A stretch of 64,000 bases of DNA from Ceraceosorus guamensis (Eukaryota > Basidiomycota > Exobasidiomycetes > Ceraceosorales > Ceraceosoraceae), in the NCBI RefSeq assembly GCF_003144195.1, contig NW_020289998.1:560862-624861 (forward strand), given 5' to 3'. Positions 1 through 13,583 of the stretch are shown piece by piece. Under the pieces are notes generated by a model. The model was not told where the DNA came from, searched no databases, and saw nothing but the letters and a program-made list of their open reading frames with translations. A program made the translations under genes and the position numbers. Each line of letters starts with the position of its first letter. The stretch's first letter is position 1.

Positions 1-247
1 ATATTTAAGAATAAACTCACAAATACATACATACACCTTTGACTTTGACTCATTCAAAGCTGCACGTGAGAAGTTTTCACTCGACTTTAGAAACCGTGAA
101 CAACGCAAAGCGCTCGCCCACACTACCCGCTGACCATCCCTTCTTGCCTCACCTCCGCATTTCAACGGAGACACCCTGCTGCTCAGCACTCCTATTTCCA
201 GGCTCTCAAGTCGGCGTTTCAGATGGAGCAGAAGGCAGCGGGGCAAT
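1..247. other. Left-edge flank upstream of NAA35
   Basis: Non-coding sequence before the first supported start codon. It presumably holds the promoter and 5' leader of the NAA35 gene. No recognisable element was seen, and a gene ending further left cannot be judged. Confidence 0.4.
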
Positions 248-3200
248 ATGCAAGGCGAATCTGCCAAGTCTGATGCGACAAGCAGGATCAGATTGCCAGA
301 CTTTCGCGATGTGACACGAAAACTGAGTGATGCTTGTCGTAGTGAGTGACGGAGAGGATGCCATCTGCCGAGTGTGGGAATGCTGCTCAGCATAAGCATT
401 CCCACCTCACTTTCCCGGCTTCTGGAGGCTTGGACAATGAGACGCTGGTGCATAGCGAAGGCTTTGCACTGCTGGACTCGATGGGCGCCATCGAGGTGAT
501 GGAACCTCGGATGGACAGCGGCATCTTTCCTGTCCCGCACGCTCTCGTAGCAGAGTGCGATAGGCCTCCTTTATCGTTATTGGGTGAAGATCATACAACG
601 CCTGCATTTGACGTCACTGCGAAGCTCTCGGCCGAGGAAATGTGTTGGGTGATGGACAGATTGTTAGCGTGCGAGGTGAGAGTTCTGTAGCGCGTCTTGA
701 CCCTGCTATGCTCAAGCCATCTCGCTGAATCCCTTGAGCTACAGGTGGCTTGGCACAGAGGAGCGCCATTGTCTCAGACCATCTTCACCTGCCTATACAT
801 GCACCATCTGCCCTTGGCCAGACCCATTTCTCTCGCTGCCAGCTTGCCAACACAAGCGTCCTTGCTGTCTCGCGTTTTGCGGCCATTCTTGCTAGGTGTG
901 CTGAAAAGCATGCACCTCGTCTGGGATGAATTGGTCAGAGACAATGTCATCGATGTGGGTCGAGACGTGCCGCACCTGTGGCTCATCTACAGCGCAGCCG
1001 ATTTTGACGCTCTTTTGTTGCTCTGAATGCCAGGGCGAAGACTACTTCGGTGACAAAGCTGGAGTACATATTGCCGAAGAAATTCCTGTGGGTGACGTAC
1101 TCGATCAGCTGGAAGAAGCGATTCAGTGGCTAGACTCGGGTGCACGGGGCGATAAGGAAGGCGAAAGTGCAGGTGAGACGCAGGCAGTCTTCATGCTTTG
1201 GTGCAAACAATTACTCATACCCGCAGATCGCATTCGCGGCACTCCTGCCTCTCCCCGAAACAGCCCTTTCAACTACTCAGCTGGTTGCGTTGAGGCATAG
1301 ACTTGAGCTGCGATTCGTGAGTAGCTACTTTTGCGCCTCTGGCGGAATCTCGAAGCACTCTGCAAAGCTGACGAGAGCGTGTGCCGCGCCCCCTAGCTGT
1401 TTCTCCATAGCGTGGCCCTGCTGGCGTGTGGAAACACCGTGCGAAGACTCGACGCTTCATGGGTATTGGGCCGTCAAGCTACCCAGCTGCAACACTCAAA
1501 TGATGCACTCAGCGCTCTGCCCACCGCCCTTGACAAGCTAATGGGAGTCAATGAACGACTTGGCCCTCATCGAGAGGTTAGCCCGGTCCTTCAGCGATTG
1601 GCGTACCACAAGACAGGAGCTTATGATGCACCATCAGGAAAATCAAGAGCTGCTTTCGACACGAATTTTGCAAGACGGCTTGCCTCAGGTAGTGGCAGGC
1701 GTGCCGGAATACCTCCGCCAGCCCCTGTTGAGCTTCCAGCCCCTGTAGAGATTTACACCTTCTTCAAGGAATCTGTTGCAGGGCTTAGAGCGGTGCATAG
1801 CATGTACAGAGAGCCGTCCTGGCGAAGCTGGAAGGTGAGCGGTGCGAATCAGACGCAAAGTAGCCTGCGCACTGACCGCTCTTGAGCGCGTTGAACAGAA
1901 TGCGATGAGCGAGCAAGCGTTGCAGTTTCAAAGCGCGCCTTCTACGGCATTCATCCGCTCAACTCTATATGTACGTTGGTTTACCTACCAATCGCTCCAT
2001 AACCACTCGGCCAAAGGCTAACTCTGCCACCTCGTCACAGTCACTGATCTGCTCCAACAACGAAGCCTCATTTGGGAAGCAGCCCTTGACCTTCCTCTTC
2101 AAAGACATGGTGCAGAGCGCCACAGGCTATTCGATCGATCGCATTCAATCCGGGATTGTGGATGCAGGGACTGTTGAGGCAGCTCCATGGGCGAAGGAGC
2201 AAGAAAGTCGAACCTCAGATGTGCTCGCAATTTTGGATTCCCTGGAGTGGTTCGTTGCACGTGCGGCAGGCCAATTGTCGGGCGTGCTCGGCGCGCTGGC
2301 TCAAAACAGAAGTCGAGGCAAAAGACGCCTGGCGAAGACGTATGCGGACTGGCTTCCTCTTTCGGAGGAAGCTGCAGAATTGGGCACAAAGATCAGACGC
2401 GCTCTCCCAGTAAGTATAGGTGCTCACTCTTGGCCAGGCTGCCCTCGCTGACTTACCGTCGACTGCTCCAGGCGGACGCAGCAGCGTTCCACCCTGAGGC
2501 GTTGTCCGCGGCCTGTCAATTGGTCAGTCTGGACATGATGCTGCACATCACCCTTTCTGGGTTTGAACTCGAGCTTTACGCTCCACAAGAGCGAGCCTAC
2601 GCCCATTGGGTGACTCTCAACATCGCCACTGAGCAGCATGACACCCTGCGAAGTCTGAAGAACGACGTGTCAGCAAGAAGGGCAGCACGTCTGGCAGGTG
2701 AGCAAGTGTGAATCGAGTGGCTCTATGATTGATGTTTGACCATGAATCTGACGTCTCGCTACGTAGACGATTGCGAGATTCTGCAGCGCGCTGAGCTTTA
2801 TCTCCAGCAAGATTTGACTACCTGCGAAAGGCTCCAAGCAGCTAGCAAGGGGCTATTTTTGGTAAGTCGACCGCTGGAGACGCTTGTGATCCTGAGCCTG
2901 TAAGCCTGACGCTTCCCTTGCGACTGCCGAGCTTCAGCATGCCATTTATATGGACCGTGCTGGGAGCGTCAGGCCAGCTACAAAAGCAAAGACACTCCAA
3001 CCTCATCATGCTCGAGTCTCTCGGCGCTCCGACAACGCAGAGGAGAACGCGGAGGCGCTGCGCTTCGCCACCTTCGGAATGCGCTTCAAGTGGATGAACG
3101 TGCATCGTCATGCTGTTCACGGGCGTAACGAAGCATTGAACGTTCGAATGCAGCAGTCCGAGGCTCAGATGACTCGGCTATGGGACCTTTACCTATCCGA

Positions 3201-3546
3201 TGAAGCTAGCTGGCATCGGACAGAGGTACGTATGCAAAAGGGCCGCTATGAGAGCCAAAAGAGAATTGCTAACGCAGATAATCCCTCTGCGCATCAGCTC
3301 CGCGAGGTTCTAAAATGCGCTGCCGACCAATTCGAGGTCGCTACAAGGAAATCTGCGCCAGAATCTGTCGACGCTTTGCCGCTATCAGACGCATTTCGAC
3401 AGTCTTGCGAGGAGAATCTCGCGAGATGTTCTTCACTCCTGGACGACGAAGCACACCTGACAAAAACGCAACCCGCCGTCAAGGACCTCATTTGGACTCC
3501 TAGTCAGCATCCTTGGATCCCAACTCTGCACATCAGACCGAGTTAA
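248..3546 (+). CDS. NAA35: N-alpha-acetyltransferase NatC auxiliary subunit (Naa35/Mak10)
   Basis: Large auxiliary subunit of the NatC complex, which with Naa30 and Naa38 acetylates N-terminal Met followed by a hydrophobic residue and binds the ribosome. The N-terminal signature is clear: the second exon reads FALLDSMGAIEVMEPRMDSG, the Mak10 motif (family form: L..MxAIxxMDPKMDSG). Exon 1 is 248-341, starting at the ATG that puts MQGESAKSD in frame. An 86-nt intron (342-427) follows, and the split Ser codon is restored exactly. Further exons include 428-675 and one starting at 745; later pieces carry the conserved A-F-x-x-x-x-x-R block (near 1650) and an alpha-helical C-terminus ending at TAA 3546. 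At least eight introns are inferred from donor/acceptor pairs, not all checked. It converges on LYS1 with about 100 nt between stop codons. Identity is firm; exact exons in the middle are less so. Confidence 0.85.
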
Positions 3547-3646
3547 ATTCCACTATACCCCCGCCCATTTTGAGTGATCTATCGAGACAAAAATGGCATT
3601 ATTGTTTGTTTGTCTTTGTTCTGATGCGCTGCGTCGCAAAGGTTTT

Positions 3647-5814
<2,168 letters not shown>

Positions 5815-8800
5815 ATGGCGCGATCCGAAGAAAACGGCAACGTCATTGACCTGATGGACACGCCATCACCTCCTCCTGCCTCTTCGAAGCGCCCCAACTC
5901 TTCCCCTAACGACCCGAAAGTGGGAGTAGAGAATGTCCTCGTTGGGTCCGGACCCAACAGCGCGTCTGAAAAGAAGCTCAAGCTGGGTGGGGATGCTTCT
6001 AACGTGAAGGTGGTGTCAAAGGTGGGAGAGTCGCCTCTGTGCCACCAGCATCGTGCCATATGCGCCTCTGACAAGCTCAAGTGCACCTGTGAGTCCAGCG
6101 GCTCCACATGTCAAATGGTCACGCCGCACTGATCATGGACTCTCTTTATGTATGCGCATGTCCACTGACCATACGATGCTGATGTGTCAGTCATAAAGAA
6201 GGACGGCCAGAGATGTCCCTTGCAGTACTGCCATCTCTCGCTAAAGAAGGTTTACAATCAGGATGCAAATGCCATACTTCAGGCCGGACGCAATCGTCTT
6301 GGCGTCGATCGTAGCCTGCACTGTCCTCCTGAGCAAGCCAAGTACCTCTGGCAAGTGAGTAGCGTTGGCCATGCCTGACTTTCAGCAAAGCTCCCAGCTC
6401 ATTCGAGTGATGTGCCGCAGTGCCCAAGATGTAGTGGGCAATGCCACTGCTCGATGTGCAGGAAGAGGGTCGGATTGCCCGCGCTGGGCCCGCAGTGAGT
6501 CCCATTGTCTCGCGATGCAACATTCCTCACACTCGACGCTCACGCGCTGTGCTGCGTTGCAGACCATCTGACAAGCCGAAACCGCCAAAACCAGCCAGTG
6601 GGCCTTCGAAGGCACCGAAGCCGAAGAAGCAGACGCAATTAAGCGCTGCGATACCAGCAGCAGGGCCGAGCAGCGTCAAAAAAAAACCTTTACCGCCTCG
6701 TAACAGCAGTCCGGCCTTAAGCACCCCACCACCAAGGGACGAGTTGGCGACGCCTTCCCCTAGGAAGGTCACGTCGGGCCCTGTTTCTGATGGGTTGAGG
6801 ACCCCATCGCCTCCTCTCAAACCGGTCTCGGTCGTCAAAGCGCCTGTCAAGCAGCTGAACCTGCCAAGGCCTCTGAAGAAACCAAAGGTCCCAAAAGGCG
6901 GTCCACCTTTATTGTCGCGCATACATACTAGGCTCTTCACGCCCAATATCGAGGAGCGGATATGGATATACGAGACACTCGTGCGCTTTGATCTGGTTCG
7001 TGTTCCCAAGTGAGCTTGCAAGAGAAAGTTGCGCGTGTGCGCTTGGTGATAACGATGCTGACCGAGACGTCTGTCTCTGCAGAGCGGTGCTGTCACGTTT
7101 AGATAGATTTGACGCTTGGTTGGAAAGCGACGTTCACGTCATTTTGGAGGCCATCGCGGCGATCCTGGCGGGATTGTCGAATATCAGGTCAGGAGCGGTG
7201 AGTGGCGACAGCAAGGCAATTGCTTTGATATGAGGGCTTGCATCTGATCTGCTGCCAATGTCCGCAGCCGAACGATGCCATGCGCGAAGTAGTGACCATC
7301 TTGCGAAAACAAAATGGGGAAGTGCAGCGTGGAGAGTGTTGGTCAGCTGCTCGTCGGGTCTGCGTCAAGCATGGCGTAGCTCCGCAGGAGCTGCCTGAAG
7401 TAAGTTTGCTTCCAGCGCAAGTTGCGCTGTCAGCCCAAGAGGCCAGCGATGCTGCTGCAGCCGCGCACTCGGATACATTGCTGGGTAGCCGGTCAACAAG
7501 GACGCGACGTGGTGCGGAGCTGAATGCACGAGAAAGGATGAGGGATCAGAGCAGAAAGGAAGTAACGGGTTATATCACTAGCGACGAGGAGGAGAGCGAG
7601 GGTGAGGTGGTCACCCGAAGATCGCTGCGAGGCAGGACCGCGCGGTCTTTGCGCAATGCGTCCGTAGCGAAGGCATCGGAGGAAGAAAGCACCTCGGCCT
7701 TGGAAGACTCTTCGGACGACGTCGCACCCACACGGCGTTCTGGACGCCTTGGGAAGGCGCCGCCCCAGCGCTCCACGCGATCTTCGCGTCCAGCTTTATC
7801 TGCAGATGCCTCCGATGCATCGGAGACTGGTTCTGAGGCGGAAGGACCTCAATGGATTCGCCGCAGTGGTCGAAATGCCGCCAGAAGTCATCAAATGGGC
7901 AAGTCTGGATCGCGAGTCACGTCGGCCAGCAACCGCTCAACAAACGATGCGGAGCCCACTCGCAGCACTGCCCCAGAGAAATCCACCCTACCACCTTCTT
8001 TTGAGGAGCGCATTGCGATCTTATCCAGATTGCTGCAACTTTTGATGGAGACAGACGAGGTGCGCATCGAGCTGACGAATGCATCGGCCAAGATTACCGA
8101 GCATGAACGGAACATGCGAGAGGAAATCAAGGGCATGGAGGAGACCTTCGAGAGCAAGAGTCGTGAGATTCTGCAGAGAGCTCCGAGCATGACCAACGAG
8201 GTCGAGTTCACCAAGTGGAAGGCAGAGGTGAGTGCAAATAGACTCGAGGGAACCGGGCCAGCTCTGGTTTGAATGGCGAGCTCACGTGATGATCTGCAAT
8301 CCCAGCGCAAGGCTCAAGAGGTGGAGCACAAATTGGAGATCTTGGACGCTCGCGTCGTAAACACGATAGCTATCGATGCGTGCAGTGAGTACTGAGGCTC
8401 CCCAACAACTTGATGTCGCGAGCTGACGCAGCTTCAACCGCGTCTCAAGAGCTGCGTAGCGGGCCCTTGGGCACCGATACGGATGGCAATGTATATTGGC
8501 ATCTCACTGAGTGTGAGTACAATGTCGAGCCCTCTATGCATTCGTGGCAATATTGTTGATGTTTAAGTGCTCCACGTCAAATAGTCGTCGACAAGATGCC
8601 AAAAGACACGACTGGTCGGTGGGCGTGGTGCTTGCTTGTGCACGGCAAGCCGTGCGAGTGGCAGGATGAGGACAAGGCAGCCGCACGGCGCGAGGGCGAA
8701 GCGGTGACGACGGATAGTCACGGCGCAGCACTCGCATCATCAAATGGTCACGGCTCCACGTCTTCAGAGCAAGCTCAGCCGCCCCGCTGGCTTGGCACCA

Positions 8801-9456
8801 ACGATCACTTGGGTAGGTGACCAATTGCACAGCTGCACGTCTCTCAGCCTCAGCCCCAGCTCATACTCTCCTGAACCACAGAGCTTGGTCGACTTATCTC
8901 TTGGCTGCAATACCGAGCGGAAGTCAAGCTTCACGAGGAGAATGTAGTCTTGCGCAAGTTAGAAGCCGATCAATCTCTTTCAGGCGCGACTCGCAGGGAG
9001 CGCAAACGTGACGTGCAAGCTGGTCAGATCTTGCGGTCTGCGGAGTTGCAGTCCCTCGTCGCAAAGCTGACCGCGGTACGACAATACTACGTGAGTGTTT
9101 GGAAGCTTCGCTGACTAGCCTGGGTGCTTCTGTCTAATGTCGGTTCAGCGACTTTGCAGCAATGGCAGTATGGCGATGTCTCGGAACCGGGGCCCCGGAC
9201 AAAGGAAGAATTTGAGCGAGAGCAAGCTACACTGATCTCTGCGCAGCAGCACGAAGTGGCACGGGGCATGATCGAGCAAAATCAGGCTCAGACAAGTGGC
9301 TCCACCTCGCCAGTCATGGGACCGTCTTTTGTCCATACGACCATCGACCTGAAGCGTCCTGCGCTTGACAGATCTAGGAAGCGCAAGCAGTCATCTGTCG
9401 ACTCATTGTCGAGTGCGGCTGACACTGACGATCAAGGGTTCGTGGTGGAGATCTGA
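5815..9456 (+). CDS. zf-4CXXC_R1 zinc-finger protein with DDT/WHIM-like region
   Basis: Multi-exon nuclear protein, probably chromatin-associated. Exons 5815-6088, 6191-6354, 6421-6494 and the start at 6563 join in frame and build one zinc-finger unit. It runs from CHQHRAICASDKLKCTC through RCPLQYCHLSLKKVY to WQCPRCSGQCHCSMCRKRVG, followed by LPALGP. This matches the zf-4CXXC_R1 domain (PF10497) found in CDCA7 and relatives, which partner the HELLS/Lsh remodeller in animals. One ligand of the first pair is His rather than Cys. A basic Pro-rich linker follows, then a helical EERIWIYETLVRFDLVRVPK segment (DDT-like). After it come an Arg/Ser/acidic region (7490-7900), a coiled coil (8080-8230) and GPLGTDTDGNVYWHLTE, which fits the WSD/WHIM2 signature of ISWI-type partner proteins. 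A second coiled-coil-rich part ends at GFVVEI. The exact role is unknown; the zinc finger is firm, DDT/WHIM probable. Confidence 0.75.
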
Positions 9457-11876
9457 TTGTGATCCAGGTGTACAAGCACTCGCCCATTGCAACATCCCAG
9501 TCACAATGGAAATACAATCGCACTCGCATCGCTCATTGCATTCAGTCTACGCTGCAGCAGGAGGTCATATCCGAACAGTGGTGCCGTATCGACATTTGCT
9601 GTTATTCTTGCGTGTAGCGGACTCACCATCAGACATGCTCCTCGCTTGCGCCATCCATTCATTAGCTTGCAAGATCCGGGTAGCAGTCACGAGTGGACCT
9701 GGAAGTCGCGCACCCGCATATCCACAGTTGCCGGGAGGTCTTTCACAGAATGCGCTTCACCATCAACGCGACTATCGCATACATTCGAATTGCTGACGAG
9801 CGATGCAAGTAATAAATAGATTTGAATTGTGCATGGGATCCACGCAGGGACCGCAGATGTGAGCGGCCAGCACCGGGCCGCGATTCTGATCCGCCGATCG
9901 CTCTAGCTACTCTGCAGTTACCTACGGTGTAAGTGCGTGCAATTGGATTTTGCAGCTTGTTGCGCATGGACCGATCACTTGCTGTGCTTAGATTGTCGTT
10001 TGTTGTTTGTTGGTGCGAGACAGCAGCAGTGGTACGGTCTCGGGAGCGCAAATCGATCGAGGCGCATCTGCAATCCACCCTCCCCCTTTGTGCACCTTTG
10101 GTGACTGCGCACCAGAGAGCTATGTATTCCGTACATCGCTGCTGCCTTTGCAAGCCTCGGTGGGTCGAGAGCACCGCTTTTGCGTGAACGTATGCGCATG
10201 GGGCGACCTGAACTGTGTGACTTTGTACGCAAATTGCTTCGCACCACCCAGGCCCACTACATACATCAGTAGTAGTTTCCAGCAGTCACACACTCGCGAA
10301 TCGACGTCTGGCCATCAGGGGCCCATACGGCAGCAGCAAGAGGGCGGCGAAGCTTGAGACTCCCTTGCGTGCTGACGGTGTCTTCACTGGCGGTCCAGTG
10401 GCCAGGGAAGCCCCTTGCAGATCGACACGTCTGGAGAGGGGGATTGGCAGTCGTGAGACGTGAGTGTGAGTGATGCATGAGTACACAGCAGCAGCAGCAG
10501 ACTTTCCCCATTGAGACACCTCAAGCTGCAAGGCAATCTTCCCAACAAGAAACACTTTCCATCTGCCATGCTTGTACCGGTACCGCTTTACCGCACAACG
10601 ACGAGGACGCCGCGTGGCTTGAAGTCTGCTGCTTGCATCCATGGTCGGACTGTCATGCTGGCTGCTAATCGGCGCAAGCCACGCGCGACCCGACTGCAAA
10701 AGACCCTCATCGCGGCCGGCTCGACGCTCGACAAAGGACACTGTGACTGCCTTCCTTACTTTGCGAGGCATTGGGCAATGGAGCTGCAGTAGTCACGCTT
10801 TGAGCAGCTGCTGCCAGGCGACAGCAGGCATTGCACGCATGCATGGTGGTACTCATGACTGTACAGGTATACGTGGTTGCAGCTTAGCTGCTGTCAGGCC
10901 GCTGTCGCAGATCAGCAACAAGGTTTGAGCGCGCGCGAAGCAATCGCCTGCAGCTAAATAACGGCTGCTGCTGCATGCTCTGCACGTTCCTCCTTCACCC
11001 GGCCTTTGCAACAGTCGAGCCTACTGTCATCCGCGTGCTGCGTTCGCGGATGGATGCTGCCGAAACAGCATGTTGGGACAATTCCTCACACACACTCACA
11101 CGGACTACAGCAGAATAGACTCTCCCGGCTGCTTGCACTTTGTCTGAGGGGACAAGGGAAGCAGTTTCCGACCGGTGTCGACTGCAATCGCTGCTGCTGA
11201 GGAGTAGCACCTCGGTACATTTGTGTGATACGGTATACAGTACGGTGCACATTCGTGATCGTGCGCGGGACTGACGACGCGCCACGACTTGCTCTCGCAC
11301 TAAACAAGCGCTACTGCAGGGAGGCCCAAACGATTCCTCCTGCTGCGAGGTGCACCACTCCGTAAATTTGGTGCCGCCTCTTGCTGTTTGCTGCAGCACC
11401 TCGCTCAAGGTTTCAGACACCGATCCCCTCCTTTCTCCGCACGATGACAGCCACGCATCGATATCCGGGAACGTTTGGAGACAACGTTCGGGCAGTCAAG
11501 ACTTCACGTCGGTCATGGAATGCAGGCGCCTGACCAGTCTCTGACGCTGTCGAAGGTTCGACCGCTTCTTCCGCAACGCAGCTCTGCTCAGAGCGCTTGA
11601 TCGATAAGTCGTCGATAACGCTTCCGCACCTCTTCGTTCTGATTTTGATTTTTTTGGCGCAGGCCCAGTCTCACCTTGCATCGTGACAAGTTGCACCCGA
11701 CGGCCGGCCCATCTAGGCCCGTCGAACAAGCGTGAATGTTGTGAATGTAGAAGTCGACCTTAAAGGCCAAAAGGGCTTGCCTCTCAGCTAGACCTTGAAC
11801 TTTCCAGCAACCCCATCTTCTCCCTCGCCCATTCCTGACAGGCCCACTTGTTGCGCAAGTCAGCACTTGCTCAACC
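9457..11876. other. 2.4-kb intergenic stretch without a supported gene
   Basis: No reading frame here shows coding character, a recognisable motif or a consistent exon pattern. The DNA is rich in CAG/CTG and CA-type short repeats (for example around 10488-10500 and 11090). It probably holds the 3' region of the preceding gene and an unusually long promoter or 5' leader of the next. An unannotated non-coding transcript is possible but not shown. Confidence 0.45.
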
Positions 11877-13583
11877 ATGGTAGCATCTGTACATCCGGCC
11901 TTGCCGGAATCACCCTCTCCATCAGATTTGAAGACGTTCGGCAGGCGCTCACGCCGATTCGTTTGGGCCAAAGTCTCGGGTGCCAAGACCGACATTGTTC
12001 GGCCTGAGTCGTCGAAAGGTGATCAAGCCGTCCTGCACGAGATCTTCTCCGCTTCGGACGCGCCAGCCCAGATTGAGCGACACCGTCGGCAGCGAAGCTC
12101 TACTGTCAGCGCAGCTGGAGGTCCAGCTGTACCCGCTTCCCTCGATGAAGAAGTCCGCTTCGCAGCGCCTCACAAGCCGAGCGGCTTAGCCAAGCGACAC
12201 GGTCGCAGTCGGTCGATCTTCTTTAGGAAGACTCCCACCAGCAAAGCTGGCTCCGCAATCACGGAGTCTAGTGCGCTCACGGGCCGTCCAAGGTGCGCCA
12301 CTGAGCAACCTGAATCGGATGTGGAAGATGCAATCTCCTTTGGCAGTCTAGCGTCACCGAGATCGGCATCCGTCACCAAAGCGCTACGAGATCTCGAGCA
12401 AGTGTCTGACTTCGTTTGCCAGTGCGCGGCTGATGTCACGCCGCCAGGCAATCACGACCTTGAACGTCATTTGCACAGAGCTGCCGAAAGGGCGCGACTC
12501 GTCTCCATGACGCAGAGCATCGGACGGACAAGCTTCAGCACGTTGGAGGAGAGCTCTGCCTGCTCCTCACCAGTCTCTTCGTATGCACACGATTTGCCGA
12601 TCGTGCAGGGAGTCTTGCTACCTAGCAGCATGTCAAGGCCATCTCGCAGGAGCAGCGCGCATCCCTCGAGTCGGATACGCAGAGATGGAACGGTGAGCCC
12701 CACCGGTGGGTCGCATCACTCGCATCTTGACTACGGCAGGGAGACGATGAGCATTTTGGAAGCGGGCACCGCACCTCTGGGCCATGGATCGCTCGTTGCG
12801 CCCACCCCACTGCCCCCTCGTCGACCTCAGCGCTGCGCGCGAAACAGGACTCAAAGCGCAGGTGCAGCCTCGGCGCCCAGCGTTTCTTCTGCAGGCTTCT
12901 TGGCAGATCAAGAAGCCGTCATGCCTCCGCCGCTTCCCCATCTGGCCACCATCTCCACAGCCAACGATGACAGTCGGCCGCAGAGTCGCGGAGGCACAAA
13001 GAGGCCGTTGACGTCCACTCCTCCGCACGAAGCCGGCGAATCGAGAGACTTGTCAACGCAGAGTAGCGCCACTGAGCTGCCGCAGCTCAAACAAGGCAGA
13101 AGCATGACGTCTACTTCGATCGTAAGAGCGCGAAGTGGAAGCGCTTCGACGCTCGCAAATGCGAGGAACATGATTGAGCGCACCCTTGGTGGTCGGTCGC
13201 GTGGTGGGAGCATCAGCAACGAGCATTCCACGCCCAAGACTAGGGCGCGGTCGGGTTCCAACCCGCTGTCGCGTCTCATGAACAGGACAGCAACTCCAAC
13301 GCAATCGGAGCACGAGGTCGATCCAAGCGTCGCGAACGACACCCCCGTCGCTCCTGGCATCTGCACCCCGACTTTCGGCAACATGAACTGGACCTTGCCT
13401 CCTCTGGACACTTGCACCGCCCCTGCATCCCACGATGACATGTGGGATGCTCTCAACTCTTCAGAAGAGCTCACAGAGACGCTCGATGCGGAAAGCGTGC
13501 CCAGAGATTTTGGTGACGCTGAGAACCACCTTACTGGCCGTTCGCTCGGTCTGGGCTTTGACCCCACTGGACTGGTGGCTTAG
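11877..13583 (+). CDS. Hypothetical Ser/Thr/Pro-rich protein, single exon
   Basis: A 568-residue uninterrupted frame starting in a good context (CAACCATGG). I do not recognise a family. The protein is low-complexity and strongly enriched in Ser, Arg, Pro and Thr, with many RxxS-type sites (RSRS, RRSS, RARSGS, KTRARSGS) that look like basophilic kinase targets. It has no transmembrane segment or signal peptide. Basic N-terminal patches (GRRSRRF, KRHGRSRSIFF) and an acidic C-terminus (DMWDALNSSEELTETLDAE) stand out. Being intronless sets it apart from its neighbours. Long non-coding flanks on both sides (2.4 and 1.7 kb) suggest heavy transcriptional control, as is common for fungal regulators. 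A disordered signalling or cell-wall/polarity regulator is one possibility; this is a guess. Confidence 0.65.
   Translation: MVASVHPALPESPSPSDLKTFGRRSRRFVWAKVSGAKTDIVRPESSKGDQAVLHEIFSASDAPAQIERHRRQRSSTVSAAGGPAVPASLDEEVRFAAPHKPSGLAKRHGRSRSIFFRKTPTSKAGSAITESSALTGRPRCATEQPESDVEDAISFGSLASPRSASVTKALRDLEQVSDFVCQCAADVTPPGNHDLERHLHRAAERARLVSMTQSIGRTSFSTLEESSACSSPVSSYAHDLPIVQGVLLPSSMSRPSRRSSAHPSSRIRRDGTVSPTGGSHHSHLDYGRETMSILEAGTAPLGHGSLVAPTPLPPRRPQRCARNRTQSAGAASAPSVSSAGFLADQEAVMPPPLPHLATISTANDDSRPQSRGGTKRPLTSTPPHEAGESRDLSTQSSATELPQLKQGRSMTSTSIVRARSGSASTLANARNMIERTLGGRSRGGSISNEHSTPKTRARSGSNPLSRLMNRTATPTQSEHEVDPSVANDTPVAPGICTPTFGNMNWTLPPLDTCTAPASHDDMWDALNSSEELTETLDAESVPRDFGDAENHLTGRSLGLGFDPTGLVA

Noticed and set aside
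10286-11420. Open frames of 140-160 codons on the minus strand in the 9.5-11.9 kb gap
   Set aside because: Irregular composition, many Cys/Arg/His from repeat DNA, no conserved motif and no coherent exon chain.
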